A stretch of DNA of 64,000 nucleotides, taken from contig JAPFBL010000551.1 in assembly GCA_026182355.1 (NCBI GenBank), forward strand, positions 97,501 to 161,500. The letters are read 5' to 3'. Below, piece after piece: positions 33,110-44,407 of the stretch; the stretch's first letter is position 1; every line of letters starts with the position of its first letter. Below the pieces are notes generated by a model. That model saw only the letters and a program-made list of their open reading frames with translations, did no database searches and had not been told where the DNA came from. The DNA comes from Hermatobates lingyangjiaoensis. Lineage: Eukaryota > Arthropoda > Insecta > Hemiptera > Hermatobatidae. The translations under genes and the position numbers were made by a program.

Positions 33110-34072
33110 CGAACATAATGAAAGGTGAAAAATATACTGGAATGCACTGAAAAGTGAAAAGTGTAGTGGAATGTACTGAAAAGTGTAGTGGAATGCACTG
33201 AAAAGTGAAAAGTGTAGCGGAATGTACTGAAAAGTGAAAAGTGTACTGTAATGTATTGTAAAGTGAAAAGTGTAGTGGAATGCACTGAAAAGTGAAAAGT
33301 GTAGCGGAACGCACTGAAAAGCGAAAAGTGTACTGTAATGTATTGTAAAGTGAAAAGTGTACTGGAATTTACTGAGAAATGTACTGAAAAGTGTACTGTA
33401 ATGTATTGTAAAGTGAAAAGTGTACGGCAATGTACTGTGAAGCGAAAAGTGTACTGTAATGTACTGTAAAGTGAAAAGTATAGTAGAATGTACTGAAAAG
33501 TTGCTGGAATGCACTGAAAAGTGAAAAGTATAGTCAAATGACTGAGAAGTACACTAGAATGCACTGAAAATGTAGTGGAATGTACTGAAAAGTATACTGG
33601 AATGCATTGAAAAGTGAAAAGTGTAGTGGAATGTACTGAAAAGTATACTGGAATGCACTGAAAGTGAAAAGTGTACTGGAATGTACTGAAAAGTGTAGTG
33701 GAATGCACTGAAAAGTGAAAAGTGTAGTGGAATGTACTGAAAAGTATACTGGAATGCACTGAAAAGTGAAAAGTGTAGTGAAATGTACTGAAAAGTATAC
33801 TGGAATGCACTGAAAAGTGGAAAGTGTACTGGAATGTACTGAAAAGTGTAGTGGAATGCACTGAAAAGTGAAAAGTGTAGTGGAATGTACTGAAAAGTAT
33901 ACTGGAATGCACTGAAAAGTGAAAAGTGCAGTGGAATGTACTGAAAAGTACACTGGAATGCACTGAAAAGTGAAAAGTGTGGTGAAATGTACTAAAAAGT
34001 ATACTGGAATGCACTGAAAAATGTAGTGCAATGTACTAAAAAGTGAAAAGTTTACTGGAATGTAAAAGTGTC
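33110..34072. repeat. GTAGTGGAATGYACTGAAAAGTG minisatellite
   Basis: Alternating units such as AAAAGTGTAGTGGAATGCACTG and AAAAGTGAAAAGTGTAGTGG give a ~45-55 bp compound period. It ends ~40 nt from the exon C donor. Minus-strand frames of 130-300 codons are by-products. Confidence 0.92.
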
Positions 34073-34114
34073 AAAGCGTGCTGACCTCTTGGGGGGTAGA
34101 CATGGTGGACTTAC

Positions 34115-34207
34115 CGGGCGAAGAGTTCGTTGAGGAGGCGGACCAGTTCTTGCGCTGTGCATTGATCAGAGAGGCTGGTGAAGCCGCAAATGTCAGCAAA
34201 CAGGATA
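34115..34207 (-). CDS. Adenylyl cyclase exon C: first metal-binding Asp
   Basis: This exon is 93 nt. The acceptor is ctgttgcag and the donor is a consensus gtaagt. It encodes [16 protein letters not shown] followed by [16 protein letters not shown]. The Asp in FADICGF is the first of the two metal-coordinating aspartates of C1a. A Cys replaces the usual Val or Glu after the FADI motif. The exon ends two bases into an Arg codon that exon D completes. A minisatellite (33110-34072) starts about 40 nt past the donor. Confidence 0.93.
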
Positions 34208-34295
34208 CTGCAACAGCAGAGACAGCCTTACTTCACACATGGACCTTGTCAGGATGCAGCATAAATGAGTGGAATCCTCATTACAACATATTACA

Positions 34296-34520
34296 ACATT
34301 GATCAAACCACATTAAGAAAATGGGAAAGCAAGACTAAGATCTTTCAATCGTAACAAGCGGTCTTCGTCACAGTCAAAAACCCAACTAAGTCAGTTGGGT
34401 TTTTGACTCTGACGAAGACCGCTTGTTACGGTTTAAATATCTTAGTCTTGTTTTCCCATTTTCTTATTGTGGTTTGATCATTGATTGTTATTTTACGTGT
34501 TTATGCGAAATCTTTTTATA
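34296..34520. repeat. F1 fold-back
   Basis: Two-armed copy inserted within sequence rich in TTACAACAT, close to cyclase exon C. The right-arm core has lost the GAA (GTTTAAA). No flanking (TA)n here, which is unusual for this family. Confidence 0.8.
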
Positions 34521-34837
34521 TTACAACATATGCAACTGTATGAGCTTGCCCGATCTGGCACCCTTAATTCGACAGAGGGTTTGGGATTTAAGCTTCGGGT
34601 CTCACTGTATTAGCCATCGTGTTAGCCATAGATGGACAGGAGAGAGCACGTGTCTTATTTCGAAGCAACTATGCTTAGGACAATGCTACTTCTCCCTAAG
34701 AATAGAGCAATGCCAGCCGATGTGAAGACCGCTTCTTAAGGTTCAAAAATCTTAGTCTTTTGTCTCATTTCTTTTTATTGATTTGGCGTTGATTATTATT
34801 TCACGTGCTTATTGTGAAATCTTATTATATATATAAA

Positions 34838-34965
34838 GATTTCACATAAACACGTGAAACAACAATCAATGATCAAACCACAATAACAAATGGGAAAACA
34901 AGACCAAGATCTTTCAACCGTAACAAGCGGTCTTAGTCAGAGTCAAAAACCCAACTGAAACACTA
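34838..34965 (-). repeat. F1 single arm
   Basis: One arm only, from AAGATTTCACATAAACACGT to AAAAACCCAACTGA. It then passes into unrelated sequence (34966-35190) that is not its complement. Confidence 0.75.
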
Positions 34966-35199
34966 GATGCAGAAAACATCTGGTGAGGAGTTGAGAAGAG
35001 TGGGAGGGAAGAGTGGTGTATTTTAAAAGGGTGAAGGCACAGGAAAGGACTAATGTCCAGAAAGGGATGATTGGCGAAACAAAGAAGTACAGTAAGAAAA
35101 ATTAAAAAACTATCCGCTAGCTGTCAACCCTCTTTGAAGAGGCTATTGCCCTCGTGACGAAAGTATCAAGTTTGAAGAGACATATTCATATATATATAA

Positions 35200-35298
35200 G
35201 AATTTCACAATAAGCACGTAAAATAACAATCAATGATGAAACCACAATAAGCGGTGATTTTTGATTGTTATTTCACGTGTTTGTGTGAAATCTTTGTA
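35200..35298. repeat. F1 fold-back, short
   Basis: Only the outermost ~45 bp of each arm are present, meeting at AATAAGCGGTGATT. (TA)n flanks both sides. Confidence 0.7.
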
Positions 35299-35428
35299 TA
35301 TATATATATAATATATAGAGACTTATAAATTTTGAATGGCTAAATGGTCACCATGATTTATTTTATTGACACAATATTTGATACTTATGAAATAATGTAA
35401 AAAATAAAAAATACTTATATCAATGATA

Positions 35429-35764
35429 GGGGGCCAGGCTAGCTCAGTGGTTACGTGCTCACCTCTGAACTGATAGCACTGGGGTTCGATCCTCACCTGG
35501 CCCTCGATTTATTCACGCAGGAGGTGAATAAATCTGAGCGCATCGTCTCTCGGAGAAGGACGTTAAACCGTCGGTCCCGATCCTGTACAATGTCAGGTAC
35601 TCGTTAAAGATCCCTACTCTAAATACATTTGAGTTAGGCAAAATTTAGGACTCCCACAATGTAGAATCAATCTTCATTGTGTGGTATCACAAAGGGCCAA
35701 TGCTCGGCCTACGTGTGTTCCCTTGTGGAACTGCCACTGCAACCTAACCTAACCTAACCTAACC
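35429..35764 (+). mobile_element. tRNA-derived SINE with (AACCT)n tail and 13-bp TSD
   Basis: The 5' part is tRNA-like: GGCCAGGCTAGCTCAGTGG (A box) and GGGGTTCGATCCTC (B box), with matching acceptor ends GGCCAGG/CCTGGCC. A ~250 bp body follows, and then (AACCT)n. A perfect 13-bp target-site duplication TATATCAATGATA lies at 35416-35428 and 35765-35777. This is a retroposed SINE rather than a functional tRNA gene. Confidence 0.92.
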
Positions 35765-35903
35765 TATATCAATGATAAAATCTATAGGTGTAATATATTT
35801 ATCAATCCCTACTTCTCTATTACCCTTCACTTAAATATTTAAAATATATATAATAACCATAATTGTAGTAGTAATAGTGCTAATTGTATAAAAAAATTAT
35901 GTA

Positions 35904-35941
35904 GCCCTGAAGAAGACATAAATATATGTCGAAACGTCGGC
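35904..35941 (+). ncRNA. Hammerhead-like ribozyme core, family F10
   Basis: Stem I GCC/GGC; core CTGAAGA (35907-35913); one extra A; stem II GACATA/TATGTC with a 4-nt loop; GAA; helix III ACGT, which is self-complementary; then C at the expected cleavage position. All hammerhead core bases are present except for the single inserted base before stem II. Fits the small, dimer-forming hammerhead variants reported with Penelope-like elements. Confidence 0.75.
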
Positions 35942-36194
35942 GAGAGAAAGAGATTCAATCATAAGACTTCAAAAAATCTTATATCACATAAATGGTCATT
36001 GCTATAATTGTTTTAGAATCAGAAATAATTTTAAATGACTACTGTATAGTGCTGCACTCAACGTCGATTTTTTGTACTTATTCCCACTTGTTTGGAATAT
36101 CAATATAATCATTTAATTAATTACTTAATAACAATTTTTATGGATTTTATATTTTCATTAAACTATATCTATATACTTACTAGTATCAAACTGA

Positions 36195-36500
36195 TGTTCT
36201 TGTTTAAATGTTTGAACACAGATAAAAATTGGAATACCTGTTAATTCCAGTTTATGACGAATTATTGAAATATATATTGAAGAAAACAGTGAGTAATATA
36301 TTACTTTAGAAATCATGATATTAAAAAGAAAAAAGAATTAAAAATAAATTCTTTCAACTCAAGTCAAGTAAAATTAATAACTCCAGATGTAAAATCTATT
36401 TATGTTATAGAATAAACCTGACGAGTTTTTCTACGAAATATCTCAGTCCCATTTTGGGAAGTTTTATTGTTGTTTGGACAATGTTTTTTATAATTCATGT
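36195..36500. repeat. Interspersed repeat shared with 20820-21110
   Basis: Shares GGAATACCTGTTAA, AAAACAGT(A/G)AGTAATATAT, CCAGATGTAAAATCTATTTAT and AATAAACCTGACGAG with 20820-21110; moderately diverged. Confidence 0.65.
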
Positions 36501-36548
36501 ATTTACTGTTAATTCTTTCAATACATATATAATATATATATATATATA

Positions 36549-36775
36549 TAAAGATTTCACATAAACACGTGAAATAACAATCAATGATCAAACCACAATA
36601 AGAAATGAGAAAACAAGACTAAGATCTTTCAACCGTAACAAGCGGTCTTCGTCAGAGTCAAGTTCGTCAACTTCGTCAGTTGGGTTTTTGACTCTGACGA
36701 TGACCGCTTGTTACGGTTGAAAGATCTTAGTCTTGTTTTCCCATTTCTTATTGTGGTTCGATCATTGATATATAT
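36549..36775. repeat. F1 fold-back
   Basis: Two-armed copy with a centre of GTTCGTCAACTTCGTCAGTT. Between (TA)n tracts, directly left of a PLE coding fold-back. Confidence 0.85.
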
Positions 36776-36794
36776 TAATATATATATATATATA

Positions 36795-37075
36795 TATATA
36801 TTTGTAAAAGTTGGAAGCAGTCCTTCATTTAAACATGTATTGTTGAATAGCACCCCATATTTGGCTTGTATCTGTTTCTTACACAATTTCTCCAGTTTCC
36901 GGAATTCCTTCCTCGTCTCTTCATTAAAACTATAAAGCTTATCACCAATATTGCTAGATGACATTACTGGTGATAAGCTTTATAATTTTAATGAAGAGAC
37001 GAGGAAGGAATTCCGGAAACTGGAGAAATTGTGTAAGAAACAGATACAAGCCGAATATGGGGCGTTATTCAACAA
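36795..37075. pseudogene. PLE 5' coding fold-back
   Basis: Two inverted arms meet near 36965. The minus-strand arm encodes NIGDKLYSFNEETRKEF, RKLEKLCKKQIQAKYG and NTCLNEGLLPTFTN, then runs into (TA)n. The plus-strand arm repeats DKLYNFNEETRKEFRKLEKL and ends at ALFNN, then (TA)n. Small differences between the arms show they are separate reverse transcripts or have since diverged. An F1 fold-back lies immediately to the left. Confidence 0.7.
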
Positions 37076-37093
37076 TATATATATATATATATT

Positions 37094-37340
37094 AAAATAA
37101 AATAAATTCAAAACGAAGGAAACACACAGAAAGACACAGACATAACTCACATCGATATTTCGACCATCGTCGTCATCAGGAGGGTGAAGAGCGAAGACTC
37201 TTCGCTCTTCGCTCTTCACACCTCCTGATGACGACGATGGTCGAAATATCGATGTGATTATGTCTGTGTCTTTCTGTGTGTTTCCTTCGTTTTGAATTTA
37301 TTTTATTTTAATAAAAGTCCGCTGAACCGTTTCTTTTAAT

Positions 37341-37345
<5 letters not shown>
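37094..37345. repeat. F2 fold-back
   Basis: Arms meet within GAAGACTCTTCGCTCTTCGC with almost no spacer. (TA)n on both sides. Confidence 0.85.
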
Positions 37346-37385
<40 letters not shown>

Positions 37386-37392
<7 letters not shown>

Positions 37393-37949
37393 ATAAACAA
37401 ATGTTTATATTCGTTTTTATTAGGAATCTTTCAGTTTTCCTGGTTTAAATCAATTTAAAATAAACGTTTTATTTAACAAATCATATTTAGAAGTTAATCA
37501 TTAAACAGATATATGAAATTCCAAAAGTACGAGTATATATGATAAATTATTACATTAAAGGTTTATAATGAATAATTTTAGAAATATAAACTTGAACACA
37601 AATATCAGTTTAAATACGAATGTTCTAAGGTAAAATTATAAAGACACATTCTTTTCATTAATATTATTTTATGTTGGGGAAAATAAATGAAATATTTTAA
37701 TTTACAGGTTTTGTTAGTTTTAAATATGCTTGATTGTGTATATAACCTGAGTTGATATTTCATTTTTTTTTATATAATAAAAAAAATTAATTTTTTTAAC
37801 TTTCAAATGATTTTTTGTTATATTAAATATACTTATTGTGTATATATCTTGATTCATGTTAAGAAAACTAACATATGTTTGGACCATATGAGTCACCTTT
37901 AGAGGTTATGTTAAAAAAAAACCTTATAATACCTGAAGATGACTGGAAG
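37386..37949. other. Intron, AT-rich, no feature seen
   Basis: AT-rich sequence between a (TA)n tract and a PLE 5' fragment. Confidence 0.5.
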
Positions 37950-38085
37950 CTAGTTGGAACATGTAACATCCACCTTAATTAATATTCTCCAAAGTTTCGA
38001 TGAAAAAAAGAAGAAATTATTCAAAAACTTCGAAAAACTGGAGACAAAATTAAATCAGCAAAATATGGTCAATTGTTTAACGATA
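37950..38085 (+). pseudogene. PLE 5' coding fragment
   Basis: Encodes TLINILQSFDEKKKKLFKNF followed by EKLETKLNQQNMVNCLTI and then (TA)n. It is the same block as at 36795-37075 from a diverged copy, truncated at CLTI where the DNA turns into TA repeat. Confidence 0.5.
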
Positions 38086-38093
38086 TATATAAT

Positions 38094-38127
<34 letters not shown>

Positions 38128-38130
<3 letters not shown>

Positions 38131-38537
38131 AAATAAATTAAAAACGAAGGAAACACACAGAAAGACACAGACATAACTCACATCGATATTTATTTCGACC
38201 ATCGTCGTCATCAGGAGGTGTGAAGAGCGAAGAGTCCCGCAGGAAGACAGGGAAGACGAGTCGCCGCCCTGTTTTCCTGCGGGACTCTTCGCTATTCGCT
38301 CTTCACACCTCCTGATGACGATGATGGTCGAAATATCGATGTGAGTTATGTCTGTGTCTTTCTGTGTGTTTCCTTCGTTTTGATTTTATTTTATTTAAAA
38401 AAGTCCGCTGGATCGTTTCTTTTAATTGTATATATATATATATATATATAAAAATAAAATAAAAAACGAAGGAAACACACAGAAAGACACAGACATAACT
38501 CACATCGATATTTCGACAATCGTCGTCATCAGGAGGT
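38128..38537. repeat. F2 fold-back plus one extra F2 arm
   Basis: A full fold-back at 38128-38428, then a (TA)n tract, then a lone left arm at 38450-38537 that stops at CAGGAGGT and enters TA repeat. Confidence 0.85.
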
Positions 38538-38554
38538 ATATATATTTATATATA

Positions 38555-39062
<508 letters not shown>

Positions 39063-39264
39063 CCAGATGGATATTTTAAGTGGAGGCGAGCGTTATTTGA
39101 AACGTATTGATCCAATTAATGAATAGAGCTCGATTGCCAATCAGATACACTAATTGAGACAAGGTTAGTTAATTGCAATTAAGTCTAGAAGTGGGAAAAT
39201 CTCGGAAAATATTTGCCATTTTTTTTTGGGATATATGGGATTATATATATACACAGTATATGTA

Positions 39265-39440
39265 TATACATATATTTGTAAAATTTGGAAGCAGTTCTTC
39301 ATATTTCGTTGAATAATTGACAATATTTTGCTAAAGTCATTTTTTTCCATAAAGTTTTTCAATGTTTCTAAATATTTTAAAAGAAATGAAAATGAATGAA
39401 GATGAGAAAAAAATGACTTCACAATATGGTCAAATATTGA
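39265..39440. pseudogene. PLE 5' coding fold-back, degraded
   Basis: The left arm on the minus strand includes YEELLPNFTNI next to a TA-rich stretch. The centre near 39365-39440 has KYLETLKNFMEKNDFSKIL and an inverted counterpart reading KMTSQYGQILN. Strongly decayed, but the ..LLP.FTN block and its border with TA-rich sequence match the other copies. Confidence 0.45.
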
Positions 39441-39705
39441 ACAAAATATATATTTTTGGTCAAAAACTCAACTCTGTCTTTCGATGTTTTGAAAATTTAT
39501 ATAAAATTATATTCAAAAAGGCTGATGTTTAAGCTTTTATTTAAAATTTTTTTTAATAGGCAAAAGTATATAATTTTAAAACAGAAAAATATCAGGGTTC
39601 ATTAGAATTTTTTTAAATGAAAAGAACTTCACAATTTTAATAACAACTGTATAATTTATATTATTAATACGGCAAACCGTCATACCTCCTACGATGATGT
39701 TGGAG

Positions 39706-39742
39706 TCGTTGGAGCGCTTTCGGACGTTGTCCATCTTCAATC
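39706..39742 (-). ncRNA. Hammerhead-like core with C3-to-U change, family F11
   Basis: Minus strand: TTGAAGA, extra T, stem II GGAC/GTCC with AAC loop, GAA, palindromic AGCGCT, C. Helix III differs from 20218 (ACCGGT) but is again self-complementary. Confidence 0.55.
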
Positions 39743-40326
39743 GCAACTAACTAACTAACCTACTGAACTGTTTTAAAGGGGGTTTGGTTGGTTTTCTGTC
39801 GAGTCCACTGCTATTTTGATATTATTACTTTGATATTATTTAGTTATTTTTGATTTTTAGTTTTTAGCTATTTTCTAGTTTGATTTTTTATATTACTTTT
39901 ATTATTATTTTATATTTTTTATATTGATTTTTATACACCAGACAGCTTAGAAAACACAATGGACTTACTACAGAAAGGACAGAGACTTAATATAACTGAA
40001 CAGATAGAAATATATAAACATAAAAATGTGGATAAATTAATAAATGAACAAATAAACCAACAAACTGATATTTTATGTGAAGCATTAATAAAAATAAAAA
40101 GACGACTAGACAGACAATATGACGACGTTAGAAAATATAAAAGAATCTAACTAGATAATAGCTAAAAACTAAAAATCAAAAATAACTAAATAAAATCAAA
40201 GTAATAATATCAGGATAGCAGTGGACTTGACAGAAAACCAACCCACTTTATAACAGCTCAGTTGGTTAGTTAGTTGTTTGCAGTTGAAGATAGACAACGT
40301 CCGAAACTCCAACATCTTCTTGTACA

Positions 40327-40644
40327 TGTTAGGTTGCAGTGGCAGTCCCACAAGGGAACACACGTAGGCCAAGCATTGGGCCTTTGTGATACCACACAAT
40401 GAAGATTGACTCTACAGTGGGAGTCCTAAATTTTGCCTAACTCAAATGTATTTAGAGTAGGGTTCTTTAACGAGTACCTGACATCGTACAGGCTCGGGAC
40501 CGACGGTTTAACGTCCTTCTCCAAGGGACAACGTGCTCAGATTTATTCACCTCCCCCGTGAATAAATCGAGGGCCAGGTGAGGATTGAACCCCGGTCCTA
40601 CCAGTTCAGAGGTGAGCACGTAACCACTGAGCTAGCCTGGCCCC
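40327..40644 (-). mobile_element. SINE copy (minus strand) inside F11
   Basis: Reverse-oriented copy of the 35429 SINE, with tRNA head at 40570-40644 and body to GTTAGGTTGCAG. Flanked by imperfect copies of ACTCCAACATC(A/T)TC, consistent with a target duplication in the F11 host repeat. Confidence 0.88.
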
Positions 40645-41471
40645 CGACTCCAACATCATCGTACGAGGTATGACGGTTTGCCATATTAATAATATAAATC
40701 ATACTAACCTCAGTGGTAATAATAATATGCATGTATTTAACAACTGTATAGTTTGAATAAACACGTGGCACAGTGACAAAAAATGGAGTGGCCTACACTC
40801 AATTTTACTTTAAGTAAACCTAATATCAAACTTCTTTGTTATATAATGCCCCATTTAGACATAATATAAATGTATATAAGGGAGATGTTTATACATTTTT
40901 TTTTATATATTGCTAATTTTCTGCTTAAGTTTTTAATTTCATTGTTCTATAACAAGCCAATTAGTGTCAAAAAAACATTTTCTGAAAACATAATATGTAG
41001 TATAGAGGCTTTTTTGGTTTTTTTGATTTTAAAACAAAATATCTCAATTCATCACCCACATAGTGCTTTATTTTTAGATATAACAAGGCTACCCGTGACC
41101 CGTTGGGTCATCCATCACCTTCCTGTTTAATAAAATCATGTTCACGCAGATGCAGATAAACTCTAAATATCCCTACTGAGAGCAACATGCAACTGGGCAT
41201 GTTGAAATACTGCTTTACCTAAATGAACTAAAACTTTCTGTAGAGTTTTATCCTTGAAACTTATGAACAGTCATGGCAAATGGTAACTAAATTGGAAATT
41301 GAATCCTTGAAAAATACATCCTTGTCCTCTTTAGACAAAACAAATTTCAATCGTGGAATTCAAACTATTTACCCTTGAAACTGGCGATGGGATAATTTTA
41401 CAAACAATGACTTTTTCATTCTGAGGTAAAATGGATAAACCAACAAAAGTCTCCACACAAATGAAGTTTTA

Positions 41472-41511
41472 TTCAACGCGTTTCGAACACTTTGTGTTCA
41501 TCATCAGGAAG
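41472..41511 (-). ncRNA. Hammerhead-like ribozyme core, family F7
   Basis: Minus strand: CTGATGA, extra T, stem II GAACAC/GTGTTC, GAA, ACGCGT, T. Mirror of the core at 41633. Confidence 0.7.
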
Positions 41512-41632
41512 ACACTATAATACAAATTGAATCTAATTAGTTACAACAATTAGAGTGAAATAATAAAAAATAAAAGTTCAATTAAGAGAATTCAAGACAT
41601 ACCCAAGGAAGTCTTGTATGTATTATAGTGTC

Positions 41633-41671
41633 TTTCTGATGATGAACACAAAGTGTTCGAAACGCGTTGAA
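41633..41671 (+). ncRNA. Hammerhead-like ribozyme core, family F7
   Basis: Stem I TTT/GAA (one G-T pair); CTGATGA (41636-41642); extra T; stem II GAACAC/GTGTTC; GAA; ACGCGT; T. Confidence 0.72.
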
Positions 41672-41744
41672 TAAAACTTCATTTGTGTGGAGACTTTTGT
41701 TGGTTTATCTATTTTACCTCAGAATGAGTAAATACCACACAATT

Positions 41745-41945
41745 ACGGATTGCACAACTAAAAATTTAATGTTATAAACAACGCGTTTCGAACACGTAGT
41801 GTTCTTCCTCAGGCATTAACTAAGGGTGAGTGTCTGTGGTACAACTGACTGTACAACTGTCTGTGGTCAGTTGTACCACAGACACTCCCCTTAGTTAATG
41901 CCTGAGGAAGAACAGTACGCGTTGTTTATACCATTAAATTTTTAT
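41745..41945. repeat. F8 fold-back
   Basis: Arms TAAAAATTTAATGTTATAAA... and ...TTTATACCATTAAATTTTTA, with GACAGTTGTACCACAGACACT near the centre. The right arm has lost ~10 bp of the ribozyme core. Confidence 0.75.
41778..41817 (-). ncRNA. Hammerhead-like ribozyme core, family F8
   Basis: Minus strand: CTGAGGA, extra A, stem II GAACAC/GTGTTC, GAA, ACGCGT, T. Related to F7 in helix III and stem II but different outside. Confidence 0.65.
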
Positions 41946-42489
41946 ATGTGCAGACCATTTTATTAGCGTTTTACCCTAGGATTGCTTCATTATATAAGAG
42001 CGGCGGTGGATCAGCATTTCTCATACACATGACAGGAGCTCCTTTTTTGAATTTACGCTTATGTTTTAGAAGTGAAGACAAAAACTCCATTTGGGGCAGA
42101 GAATATAGACAAGAATTAAAAGTAAATACATGCAATAACAAAGACATCGTCCAAACAATAATAAGATTCCAAAAAATGGGTCTATGATCTTTTCTAGAAA
42201 AAAAAATTGGTTAGGTTTATTTATAACAGAAATAAATTTTACATCTGGAGTCAGTAATTTTACTTGACTTATTTATTATTAATTTTATTATTAAATTTAT
42301 TATTAATATTAAAACTATAATATACCGTTTTACCTCGTATACTGCTACTGAAGCTCTCGTAAAAGGTATATACGAGGTAAGACGGTATATTATAGTTCTA
42401 ATATTAATAATACTAACCTCTGTGGCAAAGACGAAATGCATGAATTTATACATTTATGTTTAATACCGCTATTTATAAGTTAAATATTA

Positions 42490-42740
42490 CCCACTGTTTT
42501 GTTTAATATTTATTTGAATGATACAGCATAAACTGAAATTAACAGGTATTCCAAGTTTTACCTGTGTACAATATCCAAGGCTTCATCTTTAGCTGACTTA
42601 CACTGACATTATGTTATTTATATCACATATCACAAGGTTTTAGAACTGTACTGTAACAAAGACTTCTTGGCGCAGAGAGTAGCGCACTGGACTGCCAATG
42701 CAAAGGTTGTGGGTTCGATTCCAACAAAATTATTTGTGTA
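42490..42740 (+). mobile_element. Second tRNA-derived SINE-like family
   Basis: CTTGGCGCAGAGAGTAGCGCAC resembles an A box; GTTGTGGGTTCGATTCC is a good B box (42707-42720). The same unit appears reversed at 20640-20860 (GGGATTCAAACCCACAACC), where it is joined to the same neighbour GGTATTCCAAGTTT / AACTTGGAATACC. A headless relative is at 36195-36500. Confidence 0.6.
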
Positions 42741-42759
42741 TTTTATTATTTATTCATAC

Positions 42760-43183
42760 AATGCATTGTGGCCAGAAATCAAATAAGATCGATCATCAGA
42801 GTTTTAATATAAAAGTATATAAATTTCATTTTGATCCTTCAAACGGAATGACTTCTATCGTTCGTAAGTCAAATTTGTTACATTTTAATAAAAAAAAACA
42901 ATATTGCCAGTTATTTTAGGAATCTGAAGGTTTTTTTCAGTAATTGCTTATGTAACTTCAGAGATAATGCCAAAATTTTTAGACTATAGAGCTAATAGTT
43001 TAGGATATATAACATGTTGTCTAAAAACAGATTTTGGCCAAAAATGTGACTTTTCCATCATGCATAATTACTCCCAAACAATATGCCTCATCTACACTAT
43101 GAGAGCCATTTTTGTGTAAAATATCAATTTGATCTATAAAAGATTCTGGACCGTAGCGTGGTAACAACCTTTGGATATATACT

Positions 43184-43257
<74 letters not shown>

Positions 43258-43400
43258 TCATCGAAAAAAATTTCATAAAAATGACTTTGTAGACGTCAAA
43301 ACATATAATTAAAAATCTCGAGATAAAATTTTTTCACAATCACTACACATTACTTATAGAACAGCAGAGATCAATTAGTTTGATATTATGTTTACTTATA
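42760..43400. repeat. Rx copy with long (CA)n
   Basis: Contains TTTTGATCCTTCAAACGGAA, GTAGCGTGGTAACAACCTTTGG and a (CA)n tract at 43189-43252 in the position where other Rx copies have short CA runs. Confidence 0.7.
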
Positions 43401-43409
43401 CTTGAGTAA

Positions 43410-43830
43410 AAAGATTTAACATAAACACGTGAAACAAGAATCAATGATCAAACCACGATATGAAATGAGAAAACAAGACTGAGATCTTTCAACCGTAACA
43501 AGCGGCCTTCGTTAGAGTCAAAAACCCAACTGAGTTTTTGACTCAGTCAAAACTGAGTGACTTAAGCCAGTTGGGTTTTTTACTCTGACGAAGGCCGCTT
43601 GTTACGGTTGAAAGATATTAGTCTTGTTTTCCCATTTCATATTGTGGTTTGATCACTGATTGTTATTTCACGTGTTTATGTGAAATCTTTCTATTGATAA
43701 TATATGACCGGTCTTCGTCAGAGTCAAAAACCCAACAGTGGGTTTTTGACTCTGACGAAGACCGCTTGTTACGGTTGAAAGATCTTAGTCTTGTTTTCCC
43801 ATTTCATATTGCGGTTTGATCATTTATACT
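43410..43830. repeat. F1 fold-back plus adjacent F1 arm pair
   Basis: A full two-armed copy at 43410-43692 is followed by a second, shorter copy at 43705-43830 beginning at CCGGTCTTCGTCAGAGTC. Both right arms retain a full-length core. Confidence 0.8.
43749..43791 (+). ncRNA. Hammerhead-like ribozyme core, family F1
   Basis: Identical layout to 2169: stem I GACT/AGTC, CTGACGA, stem II GACCG/CGGTT, GAA, AGATCT, T. Confidence 0.7.
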
Positions 43831-43964
43831 TGAGTGTAGGCCACTCCAATTTTTTTTTGCAGCTAGACAGCTTTGTGTTATTAGATTACTGTTGATTGTT
43901 AGCTGTTAATTGGACAATATCAGAATACTGATGATTACTACATGAATGCTGATGATTTCTTTAC

Positions 43965-44086
43965 CTGACGTTCTCGTGTCGCTGAATATAGATCTTGTGA
44001 AACATGGTATCCTGCGGCTTACCAGCAATGTCTGCTTTCATCTCCATGGCAACATGACGAGGCAGAACTGACAGCAAAAGTCTCTC
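43965..44086 (-). CDS. Adenylyl cyclase exon B: start of C1a
   Basis: This exon is 122 nt. The acceptor is ...gttatag and the donor is gtaaag. It begins in phase 0 with [20 protein letters not shown], the highly conserved entry to the cyclase C1 domain. It continues with a short variable stretch (AGKPQD) and ends at [13 protein letters not shown] plus two bases of the next Ser codon. The join to exon C reads NV-SILFADI, as in other animal cyclases. The preceding intron is about 2.7 kb and the following one about 9.8 kb. Confidence 0.93.
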
Positions 44087-44407
44087 CTATAACATACCTA
44101 AGTACAATGATGACATGTTCTAACATGCTACATTTATCAACATGATTTATCAATCATCAGTAATGGCTTCATCAATATATAAACTATCAATAAATAAATC
44201 AATATATATCGTATATATATATATATATATAGTTAACACAGGAAAGACAAAAACAAATAAAGACACACACAAAAAAGACTCACAACGATATTTCGACAGT
44301 CGTCGTCATCGGGCAGAAGTAGTCCCTTTGAGTAGCTGAAGATTTATTATTATGGTTTGATCATTGATATGTATATTTATACGCATGTTTTCTTTATCTC
44401 CACCACA

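Larger units (their letters stand above)
39665..40760. repeat. F11 element, long, with a SINE in its right arm
   Basis: Left arm CAAACCGTCATACCTCCTAC..., then GGTTGGTTTTCTGTCGAGTC; right arm inverted from GACTTGACAGAAAACCAACC, interrupted at 40327-40644 by a SINE, resuming with ACTCCAACATCATCGTACG. Between the arms, 39780-40200 is AT-rich and also partly palindromic (TTAGTTATTTTTGATTTTTA / TAAAAATCAAAAATAACTAA). The frame at 39959-40150 inside is not recognised. Confidence 0.65.
41428..41722. repeat. F7 fold-back
   Basis: Same family as 21165 with a longer AT-rich centre (41520-41630). Both arms carry complete, opposed hammerhead-like cores. Confidence 0.85.

Noticed and set aside
33088..34031. 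Minus-strand frames up to 308 codons (FSVHSTTLFTFQCIP...)
   Set aside because: Minisatellite translation; no start context or domain.
35431..35510. Possible functional tRNA gene
   Set aside because: It has A and B boxes, but it is the head of a 336-bp SINE with a tail and target duplication, and the anticodon arm does not fold convincingly.
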